A stretch of 17,085 nt of DNA from UBA4124 sp052034745. Lineage in GTDB: Bacteria > Patescibacteriota > Minisyncoccia > Phycocordibacterales > UBA9973. A program made the translations under genes and the position numbers. Location of the stretch: positions 1-17,085 of the forward strand of contig JBPOIF010000028.1 in NCBI GenBank assembly GCA_052034745.1. The letters are read 5' to 3'. A model generated the notes under the pieces. The model worked only from the letters and a program-made list of their open reading frames with translations, had not been told where the DNA came from and did not search any database. Of this stretch, positions 14,073 through 17,085 are shown piece after piece. Positions within the stretch are counted from its first letter, which is position 1. Every line of letters begins with the position of its first letter.

Positions 14073-14579
14073 ATGAATAAAATTAGCATTCTTGGGGTTC
14101 CTGCATCTGGGAAAACAACACTAGCAAACAGGCTTGGTGCTATGTTACATATCCCTGTCACTCACCTCGACAAGATTTTTTGGGAAGAGAAAGGGGGTAT
14201 TAAGCAAGATGTTTTTGTTTCTCAGCTTGAAGAAGTAATGAAATCGGAGCGGTGGATTATCGAAGGAAGTATGCCTCGATCTAAAACTCTCGATATGCGA
14301 TTGGCAAATGCTGACACAATTATTTTGTTTGATGTTCCTTTGCTACTAATATTATGGAGACAAACAAAGCGTTTTTTCAAATATTATGGAAAGGTGCGAC
14401 CTGATATGGCGGGGGACAATAAGCAACGATACCCATTTACTTGGAAGGAATTACAATATGCTCGAAAGTATCCGATCAAGGAATTGTATGAAAAAATATT
14501 GCCCTATCGGACAATCAAGAAAGTAGTGGTCATCAAGAGCTCTAAAGATGAGTCGAAGTTCCTAAGCTCTTTGGCTTAG
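14073..14579 (+). CDS. P-loop kinase-like protein (adenylate kinase/FlaR-like)
   Basis: 168-aa small P-loop NTPase. Walker A is GVPASGKTT (8-16), followed by the family hallmarks HLDKIFW (32-38), SERWIIEGSMP and RLANADTIILFDVP, then a basic LWRQTKRFFKYYGKVRP segment. This pattern fits the AAA_17/adenylate-kinase-like group annotated as DNA topology modulation protein FlaR. The true substrate of such proteins is uncertain; a small-molecule or nucleotide phosphotransfer role is likely. The gene stands alone on the plus strand between the AT-rich island and the minus-strand genes, with its own TATACT box. A short GCCC-caaac-GGGC hairpin with a weak T-rich tail (14595-14617) follows and may end its transcript. 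Confidence 0.82.
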   Translation: MNKISILGVPASGKTTLANRLGAMLHIPVTHLDKIFWEEKGGIKQDVFVSQLEEVMKSERWIIEGSMPRSKTLDMRLANADTIILFDVPLLLILWRQTKRFFKYYGKVRPDMAGDNKQRYPFTWKELQYARKYPIKELYEKILPYRTIKKVVVIKSSKDESKFLSSLA

Positions 14580-14594
14580 AAAGGCTCCCGCATC

Positions 14595-14617
14595 GCCCCA
14601 AACGGGCAGTTTGTTAA
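14595..14617 (+). terminator. Weak terminator after the kinase gene
   Basis: GCCC (14595-14598), loop CAAAC, GGGC (14604-14607), then AGTTTGTTAA. The stem is only 4 bp and the U-tract is broken; the stronger hairpin at 14625-14652 may also stop this transcript. Confidence 0.35.
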
Positions 14618-14624
14618 ATTAAAA

Positions 14625-14652
14625 AACAGCTTCATGTTTCCATGAAGCTGTT
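14625..14652 (-). terminator. Terminator of the XRE-type HTH gene
   Basis: A 12-bp stem AACAGCTTCATG/CATGAAGCTGTT with loop TTTC. The A-rich run on its left (14616-14626) is a U-run for minus-strand transcripts. It sits 3 bases past the stop of the HTH gene. Confidence 0.85.
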
Positions 14653-14655
14653 GAA

Positions 14656-15117
14656 TTAGGTCTTCTCTACGTTAAAGCCGTGAATGATAACTCGAGAGGG
14701 GGCGATGTTTTTCTCGGACACAAATTCGTTCAAGTCCTTCAAAGTGAGAACGTTTGCATTGGTTTGCGCGCGTTGCTCTATCAGAACTTTTATTTTCCCT
14801 TTCAATCTGTTTTCTCGAAAATCATTTATGTTCTGAGCAATAATTCCCCAGTCCTCTATGGACAGGTGGAGGGACTTGTCTTTCGGGTATTTAAGATGAT
14901 CAAGATATTTGCCTATCAAGACCAAGGGCTCCACTTCCAAGACTTCGCTCATTGCTAAAATGACATCGAGGGTTGCACGGGACGTGCCCAACTCATAAGA
15001 GCTCCATTGTGCTTGTGATATTTTCAACAATACTGAACAGTCTGACTGAGTGAGATTTTTATATTTTCGCACCTCCTTTAGAGCGAGACCAAAAGCGTTA
15101 TTTTTGTCTTCTTTCAT
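14656..15117 (-). CDS. XRE-family helix-turn-helix regulator
   Basis: 153-aa cytoplasmic DNA-binding protein. An N-terminal Cro/C1-type HTH is visible: FGLALKEVRKYKNLTQ, then VLLKISQAQWSSYELGTSRAT with the recognition helix, then LDVILAMSEVLEVEPLVLIG (about residues 9-68). The C-terminal part (about 75-153) is helical and unassigned. An in-frame ATG exists at 15135, but the -10 box of its promoter (15134-15139) overlaps that codon, so the transcript must start downstream of it; ATG 15117 is the first start on the mRNA. The nearly identical promoter upstream of 15573 makes it plausible that this protein controls itself and that neighbour, but no operator dyad is obvious. Confidence 0.85.
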   Translation of the reverse strand: MKEDKNNAFGLALKEVRKYKNLTQSDCSVLLKISQAQWSSYELGTSRATLDVILAMSEVLEVEPLVLIGKYLDHLKYPKDKSLHLSIEDWGIIAQNINDFRENRLKGKIKVLIEQRAQTNANVLTLKDLNEFVSEKNIAPSRVIIHGFNVEKT

Positions 15118-15125
15118 TAATGAAG

Positions 15126-15184
15126 TTTTGTTCATCTTACAAGTTATTTACATTTTGTCAATAAACAGGTTTCAGCGTCGTACT
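15126..15184 (-). repeat. Promoter repeat, copy A
   Basis: About 59 bases, largely identical to 15583-15642, in the same orientation. Shared blocks are TTGTTCATCTTACAA and TGTCAATAAACAGGTT, then CAGC and a final CTAG. Both copies sit upstream of unrelated minus-strand genes. Confidence 0.85.
15134..15161 (-). promoter_or_regulatory. Sigma70-like promoter of the HTH gene
   Basis: On the minus strand: TTGACA (15161-15156), a 16-base spacer, TAAGAT (15139-15134). Expected start is about 8 bases before ATG 15117. The whole segment is repeated at 15591-15618. Confidence 0.8.
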
Positions 15185-15212
15185 AGAGGGTTAACTGTAC
15201 ATTTTAAATAAA

Positions 15213-15246
15213 AAAATGCTGCAACAATAACTTGTCCCAGCATTTT
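15213..15246 (-). terminator. Terminator of the 106-aa protein gene
   Basis: Stem AAAATGCTG (15213-15221) with CAGCATTTT (15238-15246), loop 16 nt, A-run on the left as U-run for minus-strand transcripts. It lies just past the stop at 15253. Confidence 0.7.
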
Positions 15247-15252
15247 GAATGT

Positions 15253-15573
15253 TTAATTTAAAGAAAACCCAGGCTCCTCCTCGTCGGGGATAGAAATCCA
15301 TACGCCATCACCGCGTTTTATTTTTTTGTGCGTCGTGATGAAGCTTACGGTGGTTGTTCCTTTGTCCGTTTCGAGGTATGCCTCAAAAATCGTGCCGTAG
15401 GATGTACCCATACCTGATATTTTCCAGTCAGTTTTGAGGTAGCCTTCGCACCAAGAGTTTTTTACTTCCTGATACGCAACCTTATCAGAAAACATTTCCT
15501 GAGCGGTATAAAACAACAAATCTCGGATCTCATCATTGAGGGGAATACCAGAGAATAAAAGACAATAAATCAT
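15253..15573 (-). CDS. Small protein of unknown function, promoter shared with the HTH gene
   Basis: 106 aa, no family recognised. Mixed composition: a short hydrophobic start (MIYCLLFSGIPL, too short for a clear signal peptide), a middle with SWCEGYLKTDWKISGMG, and a C-terminal beta-rich part (GTIFEAYLETDKGTTTVSFITTHKKIK, WISIPDEEEPG). ATG 15573 is 17 bases from the -10 box, the same geometry as in the HTH gene. It has its own promoter (15591-15618) and its own terminator (15213-15246), so it is a single-gene transcription unit. The matching promoter suggests it is expressed together with the HTH regulator. Confidence 0.7.
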   Translation of the reverse strand: MIYCLLFSGIPLNDEIRDLLFYTAQEMFSDKVAYQEVKNSWCEGYLKTDWKISGMGTSYGTIFEAYLETDKGTTTVSFITTHKKIKRGDGVWISIPDEEEPGFSLN

Positions 15574-15582
15574 TTTTTCGAT

Positions 15583-15642
15583 TTTTGTTCATCTTACAAT
15601 TTATTCATATTCTGTCAATAAACAGGTTCCAGCCTTGTCCTA
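15583..15642 (-). repeat. Promoter repeat, copy B
   Basis: Direct repeat of 15126-15184, about 457 bases away. Differences are scattered single bases in the spacer and upstream part. Confidence 0.85.
15591..15618 (-). promoter_or_regulatory. Sigma70-like promoter of the 106-aa protein gene
   Basis: On the minus strand: TTGACA (15618-15613), a 16-base spacer, TAAGAT (15596-15591). Near copy of the promoter at 15134-15161, with both boxes identical and spacer changes only. Confidence 0.8.
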
Positions 15643-15675
15643 GGCCGCCAGCAAATATTTTGGAAATAAAAAAAA

Positions 15676-15696
15676 GAAACTGCTTTTGGCAGTTTC
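15676..15696. terminator. Bidirectional terminator after the 250-aa protein gene
   Basis: Stem GAAACTGC/GCAGTTTC with loop TTTTG, A8 on the left and T10 on the right. It serves mainly the minus-strand gene ending at 15719. Confidence 0.85.
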
Positions 15697-15718
15697 TGGT
15701 TTTTTTTTTGGAAAACAA

Positions 15719-16471
15719 TTACACAAAAAAGACTTGTTTGTTTTGCAGTTCATTCTGCGCATCGACGAGTCCTTCTTTTGCGGCACCAAAGAGTTTGTCG
15801 GGACTGAGCTGGTTGTTATTGTCTTTAAAGACACTATCGATAGCTCTTGAAAGGCCGTTAAATCTGATAAGCATTTTCAAAAACTTGTCAGCATCCTTGT
15901 AGCGCCAGGTTTCAATCTCCAGGGTATCTCCAATCTCGTATTTGTCTGGTTTGATCTTGGCTTCTATCCCACCATTTGAAAATTGAAAATGTTCACAACC
16001 GGCGTGTGTTCCGTAGTGGATAATATAGCCACTTGTAACTTCTTTCTGTCCTCGCATAACACGAAAGACATCGTTTCGAAGATATCCTTCAAAGAAAACA
16101 GCGACCAGTTCCGCGGAGAATACTGTGAAGGATGTTGTTTCCATCAGGAAGTACTTTTTGTCCTCGTACGTTTTGATGGCGAACTCGAGCTTTACTCGAT
16201 AGGGGAGCTTGTCGTTGTAGGTTCCATTTACTACGGATTCGATGGCCCAGGTAGCAAGTACTCCCAGTCTCGAGGTCATCATCCTTGTACGATAGTCCTG
16301 GTTCGCGTCCTTTTTGCCCTTGCTCACCTTTTTCAGATAGTCTCGTTGTTCAGCAATTTTTTTGTTTAGCGTTTTTTCAAGGTCGGTTCCTAAAAGGTCG
16401 CCAAAGAAATCTTTGGGGCACTTGGCATAGGTCAAAGCATTTTCCAATGCTTCAAATTTTTGTTTGTCCAT
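15719..16471 (-). CDS. Unknown 250-aa protein
   Basis: 250 aa, family not recognised. The N-terminal 60 residues are charged and helical (LEKTLNKKIAEQRDYLKKVSKGKK, possible coiled coil). A middle part has alternating strand-like segments (YRVKLEFAIKTYEDKKYFLMETTSF, VTSGYIIHYGTHAG), and a C-terminal part has KYEIGDTLEIETWRYKDADKFLKMLIRFNGLSRAI. There is no signal peptide, membrane helix or clear catalytic motif. It has its own TTGACA promoter and its own terminator. Start ATG 16471 lies 18 bases after the -10 box, matching the spacing in the two neighbours. It may be an accessory or defence-type gene by location only. Confidence 0.7.
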   Translation of the reverse strand: MDKQKFEALENALTYAKCPKDFFGDLLGTDLEKTLNKKIAEQRDYLKKVSKGKKDANQDYRTRMMTSRLGVLATWAIESVVNGTYNDKLPYRVKLEFAIKTYEDKKYFLMETTSFTVFSAELVAVFFEGYLRNDVFRVMRGQKEVTSGYIIHYGTHAGCEHFQFSNGGIEAKIKPDKYEIGDTLEIETWRYKDADKFLKMLIRFNGLSRAIDSVFKDNNNQLSPDKLFGAAKEGLVDAQNELQNKQVFFV

Positions 16472-16489
16472 ACAGTGTGTTTTTTTGAA

Positions 16490-16517
16490 ATACTATAGAG
16501 TATTTCTTTTTTGTCAA
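16490..16517 (-). promoter_or_regulatory. Sigma70-like promoter of the 250-aa protein gene
   Basis: On the minus strand: TTGACA (16517-16512), a 16-base spacer, TAGTAT (16495-16490), then 18 bases to ATG 16471. Same geometry as the two repeated promoters but without close sequence identity outside the boxes. Confidence 0.65.
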
Positions 16518-16569
16518 ACAACGTATTCTCAGCTTTGTTTCATGTAGTCGACACTCGTTTCCAATAAAA

Positions 16570-16593
16570 AAGTCTCCCGAATGGGGGAGACTT
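16570..16593 (-). terminator. Terminator of the rightmost minus-strand gene
   Basis: Stem AAGTCTCCC (16570-16578) with GGGAGACTT (16585-16593), preceded on the left by an A-run that is a U-run on the minus strand. It lies about 20 bases past the stop at 16613. Confidence 0.85.
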
Positions 16594-16612
16594 CAAATGA
16601 TGTGTTGTCGTT

Positions 16613-17047
16613 TCAGGAAATCTTTTTCCTGATTTTTTTAAGGACATCCTCATTTGTACTACAGAAAGACAAGCCCGTTTCTGAGTTTCTCTGCAGAAGT
16701 ATCAGAGGCTCGCTTTTGTTGATGGTCAGGACAGGGGATGATTTATCGACAAGTTTCCAGGAATCAGTTTTCTTTATCAAAAAAATAATTTCCAGATTGT
16801 AGGCTTTTTCCTTGAATAGAATCGCAGTCCGTATCTTAATCCGTTGCATAGAGTTCGCTTCCTCTTTGTGGAGGCAGGCAATCTCCAATCTGAGAATAGT
16901 GAAATTTTCAGTTTCAAGAAGCCACTTGATGATCAGCTTTGCTGTATCAAGAGAGACAATTGTCGAAGCGTTGAGCGTAACCTTTGGTTGAAAGAACTTC
17001 ATAAAATCCAATTTTAGGATTGTTGGCCCGGAGATATTCCGTACCAA
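16613..17047 (-). CDS. Unknown 144-aa protein
   Basis: 144 aa, family not recognised. A basic, strand-rich protein with segments LILRLEIACLH-like (FTILRLEIACLHKEE), RIKIRTAILFKEKAYNLEIIFLIKK and SEPLILLQRNSE; the alternating pattern suggests a small beta or alpha/beta fold. No membrane segment or catalytic motif is evident. The start is uncertain: TTG 17047 is the first in-frame start after the -10 box (17071-17076) and an upstream in-frame TAA excludes a longer form; ATG 17002 (MKFFQPKVTLNAS) is a good alternative giving 129 aa. The strong terminator just past its stop supports it as a real gene. Confidence 0.65.
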   Translation of the reverse strand: MVRNISGPTILKLDFMKFFQPKVTLNASTIVSLDTAKLIIKWLLETENFTILRLEIACLHKEEANSMQRIKIRTAILFKEKAYNLEIIFLIKKTDSWKLVDKSSPVLTINKSEPLILLQRNSETGLSFCSTNEDVLKKIRKKIS

Positions 17048-17070
17048 ATAGTTATAGAAACTACATGTAC

Positions 17071-17076
17071 ATTATA
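17071..17076 (-). promoter_or_regulatory. -10 box TATAAT of the rightmost gene
   Basis: TATAAT on the minus strand, 23 bases before TTG 17047. Its -35 would fall beyond the window edge. Confidence 0.5.
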
Positions 17077-17085
17077 TCACTTTAT

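Overview
The window looks like a chromosomal segment of a Patescibacteria/CPR bacterium (Parcubacteria-like). This is inferred from gene style, not from a marker search. The release factor 2 is unusually short. Almost no start codon has a Shine-Dalgarno sequence. Many genes instead have a TATAAT-like -10 box only 7-23 bases before the start codon, which suggests leaderless or near-leaderless mRNAs. The tRNA lacks an encoded CCA. TGA is used as a stop (end of ftsX) and an SPF-type release factor 2 is present, so the code looks standard, unlike the UGA=Gly lineages SR1 and Gracilibacteria.

Region 1 (2-4042) is the 3' part of a very large secreted or surface protein. In order it carries an FN3-like domain, a PKD domain, an SGNH/GDSL-type hydrolase, a second PKD domain, a right-handed beta-helix, three more PKD domains, a Gly/Ser linker and three SH3b domains. 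Region 2 (4058-8241) is a housekeeping run, prfB-ftsE-ftsX-pyrG, with tiny gaps: translation termination, the divisome ABC complex and CTP synthesis. It is followed by a DUF2231-like membrane protein (8282-8794) and an ASCH-domain protein (8801-9157).

Region 3 (9158-9720) has no protein gene. It holds a tRNA promoter, one intact tRNA-Gln(CUG), a tandem ~97-bp duplication that includes the 3' half of that tRNA, and the two outer pieces of another, broken tRNA-Gln-like gene that bracket it all. It ends in a perfect palindromic terminator.

Region 4 (9720-13904) is strikingly AT-rich and uses mostly AGA for arginine. It looks horizontally acquired. A sigma70-like promoter with an embedded inverted repeat precedes a tight four-gene cassette: a 75-aa basic protein, a GHKL/Bergerat-fold ATPase, a 291-aa protein of unknown function, and a chimeric protein joining an alpha-CTD-like helical domain, DnaA domain IV, a sigma70 region-4-like helix-turn-helix and a double CxxC zinc module. 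This is the best candidate for an undescribed system. It may be a defence or mobile-element module that reads replication-origin or promoter DNA, but its function cannot be shown from the sequence.

Region 5 (14073-17085) starts with a FlaR-like P-loop kinase on the plus strand. Four minus-strand genes follow (an XRE-type HTH regulator and three unknowns). Each has its own promoter and hairpin terminator; two of the promoters are near copies of each other, and two further intergenic spacers share the layout. The rightmost gene's promoter runs to the edge of the window.
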